From contig NZ_JAVHJP010000002.1 in the NCBI RefSeq assembly GCF_031020795.1, forward strand, positions 1 through 64,000: a stretch of 64,000 bases of DNA, written 5' to 3'. Of this stretch, positions 38,892 through 50,446 are shown in pieces. The notes beneath the pieces are model-generated. The model was not told the DNA's origin. It did no database searches and was given only the letters and a program-made list of their open reading frames with translations. The position numbers and the translations under genes are program-made. Origin of the DNA: Hydrogenophaga pseudoflava. Its GTDB lineage: Bacteria; Pseudomonadota; Gammaproteobacteria; Burkholderiales; Burkholderiaceae_C. Position 1 is the first letter of the stretch; the number at the start of each line of letters is the position of its first letter.

Positions 38892-40016
38892 TCAAGCGAC
38901 TTTTCTTACGCGCTTGTCGAGGTGGGAACGGAAGGCCGCGGTCAGCACCGGCAGAACCTGCATCGCGTTGCCGACGATGCCGTGGTGGGCGAAGTCGAAG
39001 ATGGGCGCGTTGGGGTCGGTGTTGATGGCCACGATCACGTCCGACGCTTCCATGCCCACGCGGTGCTGGATGGCGCCGCTCACGCCGGCGGCGATGTAGA
39101 GCTTGGGCCGCACGGTCTTGCCGGTCTGGCCGACCTGGCGCTCGGCCTCCAGCCAGCCGGCCTGCGTCACGGCGCGGGTGGCGCCCACCTCGGCGCCCAG
39201 CACTCGGGCCAGGTCCCACACCAGCTTGCAGTTGTCGGCGTTCTTCAGGCCCTTGCCGGCGGTGACGATGATGTCGGCGTAGGCCAGGTTGATGTTGTTG
39301 CTGGTGGCGTCGGGGATGAAGGCCAGCAGCTTGGTGACGATGTCGGTCTCCACCATGCCCAGCTCCATCGTGATGATGTCGCCGCTGCGGCTTTCGTCGC
39401 GCGCCGGCATGGCCGCGGTCCGCGGGCGCATGGTGGCCATCTGCGGCCGGTAGGCCAGGGTCATGATGGTGCACAGCAGGCTGCCGCCGAAGGTCGGGCG
39501 GGTGGCGGCCAGCGCGCGGCCGTCGATGTTCAGCTCGGTGCAGTCGGCGGTCAGGCCGGTGCCCAGGGTGGTGGCCACCGAGCCCGCGAGGTCGCGGCCC
39601 ATGGTGGTGGCGCCCAGCAGCAGGATCTCGGGCTGGTACTTGTTCACCAGGTCGGTCAGGCCCTTGGTGAAGGGCTCGTTGCGGTAGCCCTGCAGCACCG
39701 GGTCGCGCATGAGGTAGCAGTGGTCTGCGCCATAGACGTAGGCCTCCTTGGCGTAGTCCTCCAGCTTGTCGGACGGGCCGCCCAGCAGCACGCCGCACAC
39801 CTCCACGCCCAGCTTGTCGGCCAGCTTGCGGGCCTCGCCCATCAGCTCCCAGCTCACGCTGTGCACCTGGCCGCGGTCGTGTTCGATGAACACCCACACG
39901 CCCTTGTAGACCTTCAGGTGTTCGGGCAGTTCGGTGCTGCGGCCACTGCGGCCGGCGGTCTTGGCGGCTCCGGCGGCGGCAGCGGCGGCCATCTGGGGCT
40001 TGTCGGGTTCGGCCAT
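38892..40016 (-). CDS. fixB: FixB, electron-transfer flavoprotein alpha subunit
   Basis: A 374-aa ETF-alpha homologue. The N-terminal part after an Ala-rich lead (residues 1-40) resembles FixB. The C-terminal FAD domain is clear: [52 protein letters not shown] (read in shorter blocks) and [19 protein letters not shown]. It carries the bifurcating FAD with FixA. Lies between fixA (28 nt) and fixC. Confidence 0.95.
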   Translation of the reverse strand: MAEPDKPQMAAAAAAGAAKTAGRSGRSTELPEHLKVYKGVWVFIEHDRGQVHSVSWELMGEARKLADKLGVEVCGVLLGGPSDKLEDYAKEAYVYGADHCYLMRDPVLQGYRNEPFTKGLTDLVNKYQPEILLLGATTMGRDLAGSVATTLGTGLTADCTELNIDGRALAATRPTFGGSLLCTIMTLAYRPQMATMRPRTAAMPARDESRSGDIITMELGMVETDIVTKLLAFIPDATSNNINLAYADIIVTAGKGLKNADNCKLVWDLARVLGAEVGATRAVTQAGWLEAERQVGQTGKTVRPKLYIAAGVSGAIQHRVGMEASDVIVAINTDPNAPIFDFAHHGIVGNAMQVLPVLTAAFRSHLDKRVRKVA

Positions 40017-40044
40017 GGTCTTCTCCTTCTGGTGCGTGCGGGGC

Positions 40045-40896
40045 TCAGGCGCTGAGACGGTCGACCGTCTCCTGCTCCAGCGTCGGGTGGGTGGTGAAAA
40101 TCTTCTGCAGCAGGTTCAGGCAGACGTCGTTGACGTTGGTGCCGTCGCCGACCTCCTGCATCTCGGCGCGCACGCTGCGGGCCTTGGGCGCGAACACCTT
40201 GCTGACGATGGTGGGGCTGCCCTTGAGGCCGATCTTGGTGATGTCCTCGATGCCGGCGTCGTCCTTGCTCCACTTGCGCACCTGGCAGCGGCCGGCGCGC
40301 AGCATGTCGTCCATGGTGGCGAAGCGCATCTCGTTGGTGCCTTCGAGCATGGTGATCAGGCTGGGCAGCGTGGTCTGCAGGCGCTGCACGCCGCCTTCGG
40401 CCCGGCGCTCCACGGTCAGGGTCTTGCCGTCCAGATCCACCTCGTTGATCTTGCTGACGTAGGTCAGCAGGTTCCATCCCAGGCGCTTGGCGATGCCGGG
40501 GCCGACCTGGGCGGTGTCGCCGTCGATGGTCTGCTTGCCGGTGAAGACCAGGTCCACCGCCTGCTCCGCGTGGATCTTGCGGATGGCCGAGGTCAGCGCG
40601 TAGCTGGTGGCCAGGGTGTCGGCACCGGCGAAGGCGCGGTCGGTCACCAGGATGGCGTCGGTGGCGCCGAAGCTGATGCACTTGCGCAGCGCGTCCTCGG
40701 CCTGCGGCGGGCCCATGCACAGCATGGTCACACGGCCGCCGAACTTGTCCTTCAGGCGCAGGGCTTCTTCCAGCGCGAACAGGTCGTAGGGGTTGACGAT
40801 GGCCGGCACGCCCTGGCGCATGATGGTGTTGGTCACCGGGTGGACGCGGATCTGCGCCGAGTCGGGGACCTGCTTGATGCAGACGACGATGTGCAT
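40045..40896 (-). CDS. fixA: FixA, electron-transfer flavoprotein beta subunit
   Basis: A 283-aa ETF-beta homologue starting [20 protein letters not shown], a hallmark of FixA. Later motifs are [17 protein letters not shown] and [22 protein letters not shown]. It takes NADH electrons in the FixABCX complex. The gap to nifW is 12 nt with AAAGGAATTC as ribosome site. Confidence 0.96.
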   Translation of the reverse strand: MHIVVCIKQVPDSAQIRVHPVTNTIMRQGVPAIVNPYDLFALEEALRLKDKFGGRVTMLCMGPPQAEDALRKCISFGATDAILVTDRAFAGADTLATSYALTSAIRKIHAEQAVDLVFTGKQTIDGDTAQVGPGIAKRLGWNLLTYVSKINEVDLDGKTLTVERRAEGGVQRLQTTLPSLITMLEGTNEMRFATMDDMLRAGRCQVRKWSKDDAGIEDITKIGLKGSPTIVSKVFAPKARSVRAEMQEVGDGTNVNDVCLNLLQKIFTTHPTLEQETVDRLSA

Positions 40897-40908
40897 GGTG
40901 AATTCCTT

Positions 40909-41250
40909 TCAGGCCACGGCGCGTTGCGGCAGGGACGCCTTGAGGTTGTCGATGGAGACGTGCTGCCGGCCGCCCACGTCCTGGAACACCTTGAAGACCT
41001 TTTCCTGTGCGGGCGTGGACTTCACGAAATCGCCATAGGCCTTGATGAGCAGCTGGCGGTAGGCGCTGAACAGTGCCACCTCGTTGTCCTGCGGCAGGTC
41101 GGCCGACTGCTGGCGCAGGTACTGGAAGAAGCGCTTGAGGATGTGCAGGCGGCTCACATTGACCACCGACTGGTCGAACGGGATGCCAAAGAACTGCAGG
41201 AAGTCCTCGGCGGAGGAGAGGGCCTTGAGGCGGGTCAACAGGTCTTCCAT
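40909..41250 (-). CDS. nifW: Nitrogenase-stabilising protein NifW
   Basis: A 113-aa protein of the NifW family (SAEDFLQFFGIPFDQSVVNV, HILKRFFQYLRQ). NifW protects or helps mature the MoFe protein, especially against oxygen. It lies between cysE and fixA, as in other beta- and gamma-proteobacterial nif clusters (nifV-cysE-nifW order). Start ATG 41250 follows CAGGAGTGACCC. Confidence 0.95.
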   Translation of the reverse strand: MEDLLTRLKALSSAEDFLQFFGIPFDQSVVNVSRLHILKRFFQYLRQQSADLPQDNEVALFSAYRQLLIKAYGDFVKSTPAQEKVFKVFQDVGGRQHVSIDNLKASLPQRAVA

Positions 41251-41253
41251 GGG

Positions 41254-42051
41254 TCACTCCTGGTGGGCGGGAACGCCGGTCTTGAGGTCGAACGAGGGCA
41301 GGGCGCAAGGGTCTTCGCACTGGCCGCAGGCCGCGTCGGCGCTGGCCAGGCCGGCGCCGGCGGCCTGGGCGCGTTCGAGCTGCGCCAGCCGGTCGAGCAC
41401 GCAGGCGATGGCCTTGCCGACCGGGTCGGGAATCAGGTGGTGGTCCAGGTCGAAGCCGTGGGTGGTGCGGCGGCGTGGCGCCACCACGCGGCCCGGGATG
41501 CCGACCACCGTCGCGCCCTGGGGCACGGTCTCGATGACCACCGAATTGGCCGCCACGCGGGCGCCGTCGCCGACGGTGATGGGACCGAGGATCTTGGCGC
41601 CCGCGCCCACCACCACGCCGTGGCCCAGGGTGGGGTGGCGCTTGCCGGGGTTCCAGCTGGTGCCACCCAGCGTGACACCGTGGTACATCGTCACGTCGTC
41701 ACCGATCTCGGCCGTTTCGCCGATCACCACGCCCGCGCCGTGGTCGATGAAGAAGCGCTCGCCGATGCGCGCGCCGGGGTGGATGTCCACATTGGTCAGC
41801 CAGCGCGCGGCGTAGGAAACGAAGCGCGGCAGGAAGCGCCAGCCGCGCGCCCACAGCGCATGCGCCAGCCGGTGCAGCGCCACCGCCTGCACGCCGGGGT
41901 AGATGGTCCAGACTTCGAGCCGGTTGCGCGCCGCCGGGTCGCGCGCCAGCACGCAGGCCACGTCGCCGCGCACCAGCGCCCACCAGCCGGGGCGTTGCGG
42001 CGCGGGGTGCGGGGCGGTGACAGCCAGCATGGTGGGCTCGTCGGATTTCAT
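41254..42051 (-). CDS. cysE: Serine O-acetyltransferase (nif-linked CysE)
   Basis: A 265-aa serine acetyltransferase. An N-terminal helical part is followed by left-handed beta-helix hexapeptide repeats (about residues 85-190) with the active-site loop [18 protein letters not shown] and [16 protein letters not shown]. It makes O-acetylserine for cysteine, raising sulfur supply for the Fe-S clusters of nitrogenase. The C-terminal tail carries a Cys cluster (ACGQCEDPC) that is unusual for CysE. The ATG overlaps the nifV stop (ATGA), so translation is coupled. MLAVTAP at 42030 is a possible later start. Confidence 0.92.
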   Translation of the reverse strand: MKSDEPTMLAVTAPHPAPQRPGWWALVRGDVACVLARDPAARNRLEVWTIYPGVQAVALHRLAHALWARGWRFLPRFVSYAARWLTNVDIHPGARIGERFFIDHGAGVVIGETAEIGDDVTMYHGVTLGGTSWNPGKRHPTLGHGVVVGAGAKILGPITVGDGARVAANSVVIETVPQGATVVGIPGRVVAPRRRTTHGFDLDHHLIPDPVGKAIACVLDRLAQLERAQAAGAGLASADAACGQCEDPCALPSFDLKTGVPAHQE

Positions 42052-43190
42052 GACAGGGCGAGCGCCGGCGCGGCTTCGGCCAGGAAGCGGTGCAGGTCCT
42101 GCGGCGTGGGTTCGCGCTTGAGCGACTCGGCGTGGGCGCGGATGCGGCCCAGCAGGCGGCCGGTCAGGCCGTCGTCGTCCAGCGCGACGCCGATGGCGCC
42201 GTAGGCCTGGCGCACCGCCTGCGATCCCGAGTGCTTGCCCAGCACGGTGCGGCGCTGGCGCCCCAGTTCGGCCGGGTCGAAGCTTTCGTAGGTGCCGGGG
42301 TTCTTGAGCAGGCCGTCCACGTGGATGCCCGATTCGTGGGTGAACACCGCCTCGCCGACGATGCTCTTGTTGGCGGCCACGCGCCGGCCCGAGGCGGTCT
42401 CGACCAGGCGCGAGATGCCCACCAGCGACTGCGTGTCGACGCCGGTGTCGCCGCCGTGCAGGTGGCGCACGCCCATCACGACCTCTTCCAGTGCCGCGTT
42501 GCCCGCGCGTTCGCCCAGGCCGTTGACGGTGGTGTTCACGTGGCTGGCGCCGGCGCGCAGCGCGGCCAGGGTGTTGGCGGTGGCCAGGCCCAGGTCGTTG
42601 TGCGCGTGGATCTCGATGGCCATGCCGGGCAGGTCCTGGCGCAGGCGCGCGACGGCCTCGAAGGTGGAGAACGGGTCGAGCACGCCCAGCGTGTCGGCAT
42701 AGCGCACGCGGGTCGCGCCGCAATCGGCCGCCCGGCGCGCGATCTGCGCCATGAAGGCCGGGTCGGCGCGCGAGGCGTCCTCCATGCCGAAGGACACCTG
42801 CTGGCCGCTGGCCGCGGCCCGCGTGATCACGCGCGTGACCTGCGCCAGCACGTCCTCGCGCGACCGGCGCAGCTTGTGGCGCAGATGGATGTCGGACACC
42901 GGGATCGAGAAGTGCAGGATGTGCGCGTCGCAGCGCAGCGCCGCCGCCAGGTCGCCCTCGGTCATGCGGCCCCACACCATCAGGCGGGCTGGCAGGCGCA
43001 TCGCGGCGATGGCGTTGATGCAGGCGATCTCGTCGGCGCCCATGGCGGGAATGCCGATCTCCATCTCCGGCACACCGGCGTCGGACAGGGCCTGTGCGAT
43101 GGCGCACTTCTCGTCGACCGTGAACGCCACGCCCGCCGTCTGCTCGCCGTCGCGCAGCGTGGTGTCGTTGATGACCGGGTGGTGTGCCAT
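42048..43190 (-). CDS. nifV: Homocitrate synthase NifV
   Basis: A 380-aa homocitrate synthase condensing acetyl-CoA and 2-oxoglutarate; homocitrate is the organic ligand of FeMo-co. It is a TIM-barrel of the IPMS family, with [17 protein letters not shown] at the N terminus, the HAHNDLGLA metal-binding histidines and [13 protein letters not shown]. First gene of a long leftward operon. A sigma-54 promoter (43220-43235) and a NifA box (43317-43332) precede it, so it is directly nif-regulated. Confidence 0.95.
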   Translation of the reverse strand: MAHHPVINDTTLRDGEQTAGVAFTVDEKCAIAQALSDAGVPEMEIGIPAMGADEIACINAIAAMRLPARLMVWGRMTEGDLAAALRCDAHILHFSIPVSDIHLRHKLRRSREDVLAQVTRVITRAAASGQQVSFGMEDASRADPAFMAQIARRAADCGATRVRYADTLGVLDPFSTFEAVARLRQDLPGMAIEIHAHNDLGLATANTLAALRAGASHVNTTVNGLGERAGNAALEEVVMGVRHLHGGDTGVDTQSLVGISRLVETASGRRVAANKSIVGEAVFTHESGIHVDGLLKNPGTYESFDPAELGRQRRTVLGKHSGSQAVRQAYGAIGVALDDDGLTGRLLGRIRAHAESLKREPTPQDLHRFLAEAAPALALS

Positions 43191-43219
43191 GTCGCTTCCG
43201 TCCTTTCTGGGGACCTCAG

Positions 43220-43235
43220 TGCATAAGGCGTGCCA
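43220..43235 (-). promoter_or_regulatory. Sigma-54 promoter of nifV operon
   Basis: On the minus strand the sequence reads TGGCAC-GCCTT-ATGCA, matching the -24/-12 consensus TGGCAC-N5-TTGCA with one change. It ends 30 bases before the nifV start codon. Confidence 0.85.
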
Positions 43236-43265
43236 CCTGTTTTGCGTGGGTTTTGTGGGGGATTT

Positions 43266-43299
43266 GAAGCCGGTTGTGCGGACCGTGTGGGCCGGCTTC
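43266..43299. other. Hairpin between fdx and nifV
   Basis: GAAGCCGG (43266-43273) pairs with CCGGCTTC (43292-43299) around an 18-base loop. It sits between the NifA box and the sigma-54 promoter of nifV and downstream of the fdx stop. There is no T run in either direction, so it is at best a Rho-assisted terminator for the isc unit. Confidence 0.4.
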
Positions 43300-43316
43300 G
43301 GGGGCGGTGTCGGGAA

Positions 43317-43332
43317 TGTGCCGTTTCGGACA
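43317..43332 (-). promoter_or_regulatory. NifA upstream activator site for nifV
   Basis: TGT-GCCGTTTCGG-ACA fits the NifA box TGT-N10-ACA exactly. It lies about 82 bases upstream of the -24 element, the normal distance for a NifA site, between fdx and nifV. Confidence 0.8.
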
Positions 43333-43347
43333 CCCGACCCGCGGAGG

Positions 43348-43683
43348 TCACTTTTCCCTTGCGTGGTTGCGCGTGTGCTTGGGCAGCTCGACGACCAGAT
43401 CGGCGTCCTTGATCTTCACGCAGCAGGCCAGGCGCGACTGCGCGTCCAGACCCCAGGCGTTGTCCAGCTGGTCGTTCTCTTCGTCGTCCGGCTCGGTCAG
43501 CGACGCGCCGCCTTCGCGCACATGCACATGGCAGGTGGCGCAGGCGGCCACCATGTCGCAGGCGTGTTCGATGGCCACGCCGGCCTTGAGCAGGCTTTCG
43601 CACAGCATGGCGCCGCGCCGGACCTCCAAGCTCGTGCCCGCGGGGCACAGCTGCGGGTGGGGCAGCACACGCACGAGCGGCAT
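43348..43683 (-). CDS. fdx: ISC-type 2Fe-2S ferredoxin
   Basis: A 111-aa adrenodoxin-like ferredoxin with Cys ligands in the pattern C-X5-C-X2-C...C (ACDMVAACATCHVHV, then RLACCVK). In the ISC system Fdx supplies electrons for cluster assembly on IscU. The ATG overlaps the hscA stop (ATGA). Last gene of the nif-embedded isc operon. It is distinct from the other ferredoxins in this window (54933 and 61726). Confidence 0.92.
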   Translation of the reverse strand: MPLVRVLPHPQLCPAGTSLEVRRGAMLCESLLKAGVAIEHACDMVAACATCHVHVREGGASLTEPDDEENDQLDNAWGLDAQSRLACCVKIKDADLVVELPKHTRNHAREK

Positions 43684-45554
43684 CAGAGGCTTTCCACCGT
43701 GCGGCCGGCCAGCGCCTGCTGGATCGAGGCGTTCATGCGCCGCGCGGCGAACTCGCCGGTGGCCGACGACAGCTCCGCGCTCGCAATGCGCAGAGCCTGG
43801 GCGTCTTCTTCGGTTTCCAGCACCTCGGCCAGTTGGAACATCACGGCGCGGATCGCGGCCGTTTCGTCGTCGTTCAGCAACTGTCCGTCCTGCGCCAGCG
43901 CGGCGTCCGTGGCGTCCAGCAGGCGTCGCGCGTCGATCTGCGCCTCGCGCAGCGAGCGCAGCTGCATGTCCTGCGCGCCCGATCCGATCGCGTCCTGCAG
44001 CATGGTGGTGATCTGCTCGTCGCCCAGGCCGTAGGTGGGCTTGACCTCCACGTGCGCCTCCACGCCCGTGGTCTGTTCGCGCGCCGTGACCGAGAGCAGG
44101 CCGTCGGCGTCGATCTGGAAGCTCACGCGGATGCGCGCCGCGCCCGCCACCGCCGGCGGAATGCCGCGCAGCACGAAGCGCGCGAGCGAGCGGCAGTCGC
44201 TGACCGACTCGCGCTCCCCCTGCACCACGTGCAGGCTCATGGCGGTCTGGCCGTCCTTGAAGGTGGTGAAGTCCTGCGCGCGCGCGGTGGGCAGCGTGGA
44301 GTTGCGCGGAATGATCTTCTCCACCAGGCCGCCCATGGTCTCGAGCCCCAGCGACAGCGGGCACACGTCCAGCAGCAGCCAGCCGTCGCCGCCGGCGTTG
44401 CCCGCCAGCACGTCGGCCTGCATGGCCGCGCCCAGAGCGACCACCTGGTCCGGGTCGATGTCGGCCAGAGGCTCGACGCCGAAGTAGCCGCGCACCGCGT
44501 CGCGCGCCACCGGCATGCGGGTCGAGCCGCCGACCAGCACCACACCGTCGATCTCGGCGGTGGACAGGCGCGCATCGCGCAAGGCCCGCCGGGTGGCGCG
44601 CAGGGTCTGCTCGATGAGCGCCTGGGACAGTTGCGCGAACTGCTCGCGGCCGAGGATGGCCTGCAGCGTCTCACCGCCGGCCAGCGCCACCCGCAGCGGC
44701 GTGGTCTCGTGGTCCGACAGCGCTTCCTTGGCCATGCGCGCGGCGCCCAGCAGCGCGCGCTGTGCCGTCGGCGCCAGCGCCTCGACACCCGCGATGCCGT
44801 GCTGCGTGCAGAACCACTGGGCGATCACGCGGTCGAAGTCGTCGCCGCCCAGGGCCGAATCGCCACCCGTGGCCAGCACCTCGAACACGCCCTTGGACAG
44901 GCGCAGCACCGACACGTCGAAGGTGCCCCCACCCAGGTCGTAGACCACGAAGGTGCCTTCGGCCGCCTTGTCCAGCCCGTAGGCGATGGCCGCGGCCGTC
45001 GGCTCATTGAGCAGGCGCAGCACGTTCAGACCGGCCAGGCGCGCCGCGTCCTTGGTGGCCTGGCGCTGTGCGTCGTCGAAGTAAGCCGGCACCGTGATCA
45101 CCACGCCCGCCAGCGGCCCGCCCAGGGCGGCTTCGGCGCGCAGCCGCAACGTGCCGAGGATGTCGGCCGAGACCTGCACCGGCGAGCGCTCGCCCGCCGC
45201 GGTCTGAATGCCCACCATGCCCGCGCCGTCGACAAAGCGGTAGGGCAGGCCCGGCGCCTCGCGCAGGTCGCCGAGCGTGCGGCCCATGAAGCGCTTGACC
45301 GAGACGATGGTGTTCTGCGGGTCTTCGGCCTGCTGCGCCTGCGCGGCGTGGCCCACCACCGGTTCGCCTTCGGCGAAGTACCGCACCACCGACGGCAGCA
45401 GCAGCGCCCCGGTCGCGTCGGGCAGGGCCCGCGCCTGCGCGCTCTGCACCGTGGCGATGAGCGAGTTGGTCGTGCCCAGATCGATGCCCGCCGCCAGCCG
45501 GTGCTGGTGCGGGGCGGCGGAGCGGCCGGGTTCGGCAATCTGGAGCAGGGCCAT
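43683..45554 (-). CDS. hscA: Fe-S assembly Hsp70 chaperone HscA
   Basis: A 623-aa Hsp70. The ATPase domain starts [14 protein letters not shown] and carries [14 protein letters not shown] and [10 protein letters not shown]. The substrate-binding domain begins after the linker ([17 protein letters not shown]). HscA helps release clusters from IscU by binding its LPPVK motif. Its usual J-protein partner gene hscB is absent between iscA and hscA, where it normally lies. It follows iscA by 6 nt. Confidence 0.95.
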   Translation of the reverse strand: MALLQIAEPGRSAAPHQHRLAAGIDLGTTNSLIATVQSAQARALPDATGALLLPSVVRYFAEGEPVVGHAAQAQQAEDPQNTIVSVKRFMGRTLGDLREAPGLPYRFVDGAGMVGIQTAAGERSPVQVSADILGTLRLRAEAALGGPLAGVVITVPAYFDDAQRQATKDAARLAGLNVLRLLNEPTAAAIAYGLDKAAEGTFVVYDLGGGTFDVSVLRLSKGVFEVLATGGDSALGGDDFDRVIAQWFCTQHGIAGVEALAPTAQRALLGAARMAKEALSDHETTPLRVALAGGETLQAILGREQFAQLSQALIEQTLRATRRALRDARLSTAEIDGVVLVGGSTRMPVARDAVRGYFGVEPLADIDPDQVVALGAAMQADVLAGNAGGDGWLLLDVCPLSLGLETMGGLVEKIIPRNSTLPTARAQDFTTFKDGQTAMSLHVVQGERESVSDCRSLARFVLRGIPPAVAGAARIRVSFQIDADGLLSVTAREQTTGVEAHVEVKPTYGLGDEQITTMLQDAIGSGAQDMQLRSLREAQIDARRLLDATDAALAQDGQLLNDDETAAIRAVMFQLAEVLETEEDAQALRIASAELSSATGEFAARRMNASIQQALAGRTVESL

Positions 45555-45560
45555 GGTGTG

Positions 45561-45884
45561 TCAGACGGCGAAGCTCTCGCCGCAGCCGCAGTTGTTTTTC
45601 GCGTTCGGGTTGTTGAACTTGAAGCCTTCGTTGAGGCCTTCGCGCACGAAGTCCAGCTGCGTGCCGTCGAGCATCGCCAGGCTGCGCGGGTCGACGATGA
45701 CCTTCACGCCGAAGTTCTCGAAGCACTGGTCCTCGGCGTTCATTTCGTCGACGAATTCCAGCGCGTAGGCGTAACCCGAGCAGCCGCTGGTCTTGACCGC
45801 CAGCCGCAAACCCAGGCCCGCGCCGCGTTTGGCGAGCGACTTCTCCACATGCCGCGCCGCGGCGGGGGTGAGCGAAACGGACAT
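45561..45884 (-). CDS. iscA: Iron-sulfur assembly protein IscA
   Basis: A 107-aa A-type carrier with the three conserved cysteines in [12 protein letters not shown] and NNCGCGESF. Starts [17 protein letters not shown] as in IscA. It delivers iron or clusters during Fe-S assembly. It lies between a second A-type protein gene and hscA. Confidence 0.92.
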   Translation of the reverse strand: MSVSLTPAAARHVEKSLAKRGAGLGLRLAVKTSGCSGYAYALEFVDEMNAEDQCFENFGVKVIVDPRSLAMLDGTQLDFVREGLNEGFKFNNPNAKNNCGCGESFAV

Positions 45885-45895
45885 GGCAAGCTCCT

Positions 45896-46270
45896 TCAGA
45901 CGCTGAACGACGAACCGCAGCCGCAGGTGGTCTGCGCATTGGGGTTGTGGATGACGAAGCGCGAGCCTTCCAGGCCGTCCTCGAAGTCGACCCGCGCACC
46001 CACCAGGTACTGGTAGCTCATCGCGTCGACCACCAGTGAGACACCTTCCGTCGAAACGATGGTGTCGTCCTCGGCCACCTGGTCGTCGAACACGAAGCCG
46101 TAGGAGAAGCCCGAGCAGCCGCCGCCCGTGACGTACAGACGCAGCTTGAGTTCGGGGTTGCCTTCCTCCTGGATCAGCTCCGCCACCTTGGCGGCGGCCT
46201 GCGGCGTGAACTCGAGCAGGGCGGGAATGGCCGCCGGTTCGGCGGCGACGGCTTGGGACACAGCGGACAT
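45896..46270 (-). CDS. A-type Fe-S carrier, ErpA-like
   Basis: A 124-aa A-type carrier with [15 protein letters not shown] and TTCGCGSSF cysteines. An N-terminal extension of about 18 residues ([18 protein letters not shown]) precedes the fold, as in ErpA. The NEIGHBOUR iscA is a different subclass, so two A-type carriers are encoded in tandem inside the nif region, with a third at 55131. Such carriers pass 4Fe-4S clusters to client enzymes. Confidence 0.88.
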   Translation of the reverse strand: MSAVSQAVAAEPAAIPALLEFTPQAAAKVAELIQEEGNPELKLRLYVTGGGCSGFSYGFVFDDQVAEDDTIVSTEGVSLVVDAMSYQYLVGARVDFEDGLEGSRFVIHNPNAQTTCGCGSSFSV

Positions 46271-46298
46271 GGCATTTCTCCTCAGGGGGTGAGCGGCC

Positions 46299-46736
46299 TC
46301 ATTGACCGCGGGGTTCGCAGGCGTCCTTCTCGACGACCGCGCCTTCGCCAGGCGAGCCTCCGTGGCGCGAGCGGTAATCGGCCACGGCCGCCTTGATGGC
46401 GTCCTCGGCCAGGATGGAGCAATGGATCTTCACGGGCGGCAGCGCCAGCTCCTCGGCAATGGCGGCGTTCTTGATCGCCAGCGCTTCGTCCAGCGTGCGG
46501 CCGCGCACCCATTCGGTGACCAGCGAGCTCGACGCGATCGCGGATCCGCAGCCGTAGGTCTTGAACTTCGCGTCCTCGATCACGCCCTGGGCGTTCACGC
46601 GGATCTGCAGCTTCATCACGTCGCCGCAGGCGGGCGCACCCACCATGCCCGTGCCGACGCTGTCGTCGTTGGCATCGAACGCACCGACGTTGCGCGGGTT
46701 CTCGTAGTGGTCCACCACCTTGTCGCTGTAGGCCAT
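46299..46736 (-). CDS. iscU: Fe-S scaffold protein IscU
   Basis: A 145-aa scaffold. The three cluster cysteines are in [24 protein letters not shown] and HCSILAED, and the HscA-binding LPPVK is present. It resembles IscU rather than full-length NifU, because there is no ferredoxin-like middle domain or Nfu C-terminal domain. The tail after the fold (about 20 residues ending CEPRGQ) is longer than in E. coli IscU. It is 34 nt downstream of iscS. Confidence 0.93.
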   Translation of the reverse strand: MAYSDKVVDHYENPRNVGAFDANDDSVGTGMVGAPACGDVMKLQIRVNAQGVIEDAKFKTYGCGSAIASSSLVTEWVRGRTLDEALAIKNAAIAEELALPPVKIHCSILAEDAIKAAVADYRSRHGGSPGEGAVVEKDACEPRGQ

Positions 46737-46770
46737 GGTTTTCTCCGTTCAGGAATTCAGTGGTTGGGGA

Positions 46771-48006
46771 TCAGTGCTCTGCCCATTGAATGGTCGACAG
46801 GTCGATGCCGGCCTGCACCATGTCCCACAGCGGGCTCATGCCGCGCAGCCTTGTCACCACCTCGGTGACCTGCGCGATGGTCGAGTCGATCTCTTCGGCC
46901 GTGGTGAAGCGGCCGATGGAAAACCGCACCGAGCTGTGCGCCAGCTCGTCGCTGCGGCCCATGGCGCGCAGCACGTAGCTCGGCTCCAGGCTGGCCGAGG
47001 TGCAGGCCGAGCCCGATGACACCGCCACGCCCTTGATGCCCATCAGCAGCGACTCACCCTCGACGTAGTTGAAGCTGGCGTTGAGGTAACCGCAGGCGCG
47101 GTGCACCGGGTCGCCGTTGAGTTCCACGCACTCCAGCTTGCTGATGCCGGCCCACAGCCGCTCGCGCAGTGCGGTGATGCGCGCGTTGTCGCTGGCCATC
47201 TGCTCGCGCGCCAGCCAGAAGGCCTCGCCCATGCCCACGATCTGGTGCGTGGGCAGGGTGCCCGAGCGCATGCCGCGCTCGTGACCGCCGCCATGCATCT
47301 GCGCCTCGATGCGCACGCGCGGCTTGCGCCGCACGTACAGCGCGCCGATGCCCTTGGGCCCGTAGATCTTGTGCGCCGACAGTGAAAGCAGATCGACCGG
47401 CAGACGGTCCAGATCGATCACCACCTTGCCGGCCGCCTGCGCCGCGTCCACGTGCAGCAGAACGCCCTTCTCGCGGCAGATCGCGCCGATGGCGGCGATG
47501 TCCTGGATCACCCCGGTCTCGTTGTTCACGAACATGACCGAGGCCAGCACCGTGTCGGGGCGCAGCGCGGCCTTGAACTGGTCCAGATCGAGCAGGCCGC
47601 TGGGCAGCACCGGCAGCACCGTGACCTCGAAGCCCTCGCGCTCCAGCTCGCGCATGCTGTCCAGCACCGCCTTGTGTTCGGTCGCGACGGTGACGAGGTG
47701 TTTGCCCCTGGCCTTGTGGAAGTGCGCCGCGCCCTTGATCGCGAGGTTGTTCGACTCGGTCGCGCCGCTGGTCCAGACGATCTCGCGCGGGTCGGCGTTG
47801 ATCAGCGCGCACACCTGTTCACGCGCCAGCTCCACCGCCTCTTCGGCCACCCAGCCGTAGGCGTGCGAGCGGCTGGCGGGGTTGCCGAACTGCTCTGTCA
47901 GGTAGGGCCACATCTTGCTGGCCACGCGCCGGTCCACCGGTGTGGTGGCCGCGTAGTCCAGGTAGATGGGCAAGGCGCTGCGGGCTGGTGCATGGGATTC
48001 CGACAT
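46771..48006 (-). CDS. iscS: Cysteine desulfurase IscS
   Basis: A 411-aa PLP enzyme taking sulfur from cysteine for cluster assembly on IscU. The PLP Lys is in [13 protein letters not shown] and the persulfide Cys in [15 protein letters not shown]. The tail [10 protein letters not shown] resembles the IscU-binding tail of E. coli IscS, so this is IscS-type, not classical NifS. ATG 48006 ([23 protein letters not shown]) is preferred; upstream codons have no support. First gene of the isc operon, with a near-perfect sigma-54 promoter at 48043-48058. Confidence 0.95.
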   Translation of the reverse strand: MSESHAPARSALPIYLDYAATTPVDRRVASKMWPYLTEQFGNPASRSHAYGWVAEEAVELAREQVCALINADPREIVWTSGATESNNLAIKGAAHFHKARGKHLVTVATEHKAVLDSMRELEREGFEVTVLPVLPSGLLDLDQFKAALRPDTVLASVMFVNNETGVIQDIAAIGAICREKGVLLHVDAAQAAGKVVIDLDRLPVDLLSLSAHKIYGPKGIGALYVRRKPRVRIEAQMHGGGHERGMRSGTLPTHQIVGMGEAFWLAREQMASDNARITALRERLWAGISKLECVELNGDPVHRACGYLNASFNYVEGESLLMGIKGVAVSSGSACTSASLEPSYVLRAMGRSDELAHSSVRFSIGRFTTAEEIDSTIAQVTEVVTRLRGMSPLWDMVQAGIDLSTIQWAEH

Positions 48007-48042
48007 GGCGAGCTCCTTGGGCAATCGGTCTGGCGGCCCTTC

Positions 48043-48058
48043 TGCAACGTCTGTGCCA
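48043..48058 (-). promoter_or_regulatory. Sigma-54 promoter of the isc operon
   Basis: Minus-strand sequence TGGCAC-AGACG-TTGCA is an exact match to the -24/-12 consensus. It ends 37 bases before the iscS start. It marks this ISC operon as nif-controlled rather than IscR-controlled. No canonical NifA box was found in the iscS-nifA gap. Confidence 0.9.
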
Positions 48059-48179
48059 TGTGTCAGCGGGCCCCGGAACGGCGGGTTTGGCGGCTTTTGT
48101 GTGGGCTTTGTGCCGGGTGAACACCGTTCGTCGGCCTCGGCCGTGTCGGGTTTGTTGCAAAGCCTGCGACAGGGCTTGT

Positions 48180-48195
48180 CGGCACGTTTTTTGCA
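48180..48195 (+). promoter_or_regulatory. Sigma-54 promoter of nifA
   Basis: CGGCAC-GTTTT-TTGCA on the plus strand, one mismatch (C for the first T of TGGCAC). About 85 bases before the proposed nifA start. It suggests that nifA is itself transcribed by sigma-54 RNA polymerase, through NtrC or autoactivation. Confidence 0.75.
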
Positions 48196-48280
48196 CCGCA
48201 ACAAGCCCAAGGTCGTCACCTCGCGGCGGATTCCCGGCGCTGGTGCATTCCACGAACGGCCCGGAGATGGGAGTCCCATC

Positions 48281-49993
<1,713 letters not shown>

Positions 49994-50006
49994 GGCTGCA
50001 GCCGCC

Positions 50007-50348
50007 TCAGTTGCCCAGCACCACGTTGACGATGAGGCCCGTGGTGGCCACCACCAGCACGAAGTCGGGCCCCACCTGCACCCAGTGCTGATGGCGGGCC
50101 GGCCGCGGCAGGTGGTAATGCCAGTAGTCGGTCACCACGTAGTGCGGGCCGCGGAACTCGCCCGGCAACCGCTTGCCCCGCCCGAACGCGTGGCCGCGGG
50201 CGTTGTAGTAACGCGGATGGTCCTTGTCGAACTTGGGGCCCTTGCCGGGCTTTCCCTTCCCGTGTTTGTCGTTCTTGGCCAGGGCGGGCAAGGCGATAAA
50301 GCCCGCGCCGGTCGTGAGCAGGGCCTTGAAGAGGGATCGTCGTTGCAT
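50007..50348 (-). CDS. RcnB-family periplasmic protein
   Basis: A 113-aa protein with an Arg-pair leader (MQRRSLFKALLTTGAGFIAL) ending near LPALA, then a basic Lys/Gly-rich stretch and the RcnB-like segment ARGHAFGRGKRLPGEF...HYHLPRP, and a C-terminal hydrophobic strand. RcnB-type proteins take part in Ni/Co homeostasis in E. coli, but most homologues are uncharacterised. ATG 50348 has AGGAGAACAACG upstream. Convergent with nifA; the two stop codons lie in one small hairpin (49991-50009). Composition is ordinary. A link to nif metal supply is speculation. Confidence 0.75.
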   Translation of the reverse strand: MQRRSLFKALLTTGAGFIALPALAKNDKHGKGKPGKGPKFDKDHPRYYNARGHAFGRGKRLPGEFRGPHYVVTDYWHYHLPRPARHQHWVQVGPDFVLVVATTGLIVNVVLGN

Positions 50349-50446
50349 CGTTGTTCTCCTTTCTAGAGTCGAACCCGCATGGTGAGCGCTCTTCATTGCT
50401 GACGTGTCCATACAGGTGCAAGCAATCGCAAACCCAAGTTACAACT

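Noticed and set aside
48109..48123. Possible NifA box TGT-N9-ACA between iscS and nifA
   Set aside because: The spacing is nine rather than ten bases, so it does not meet the NifA consensus. Mentioned only as a weak candidate.
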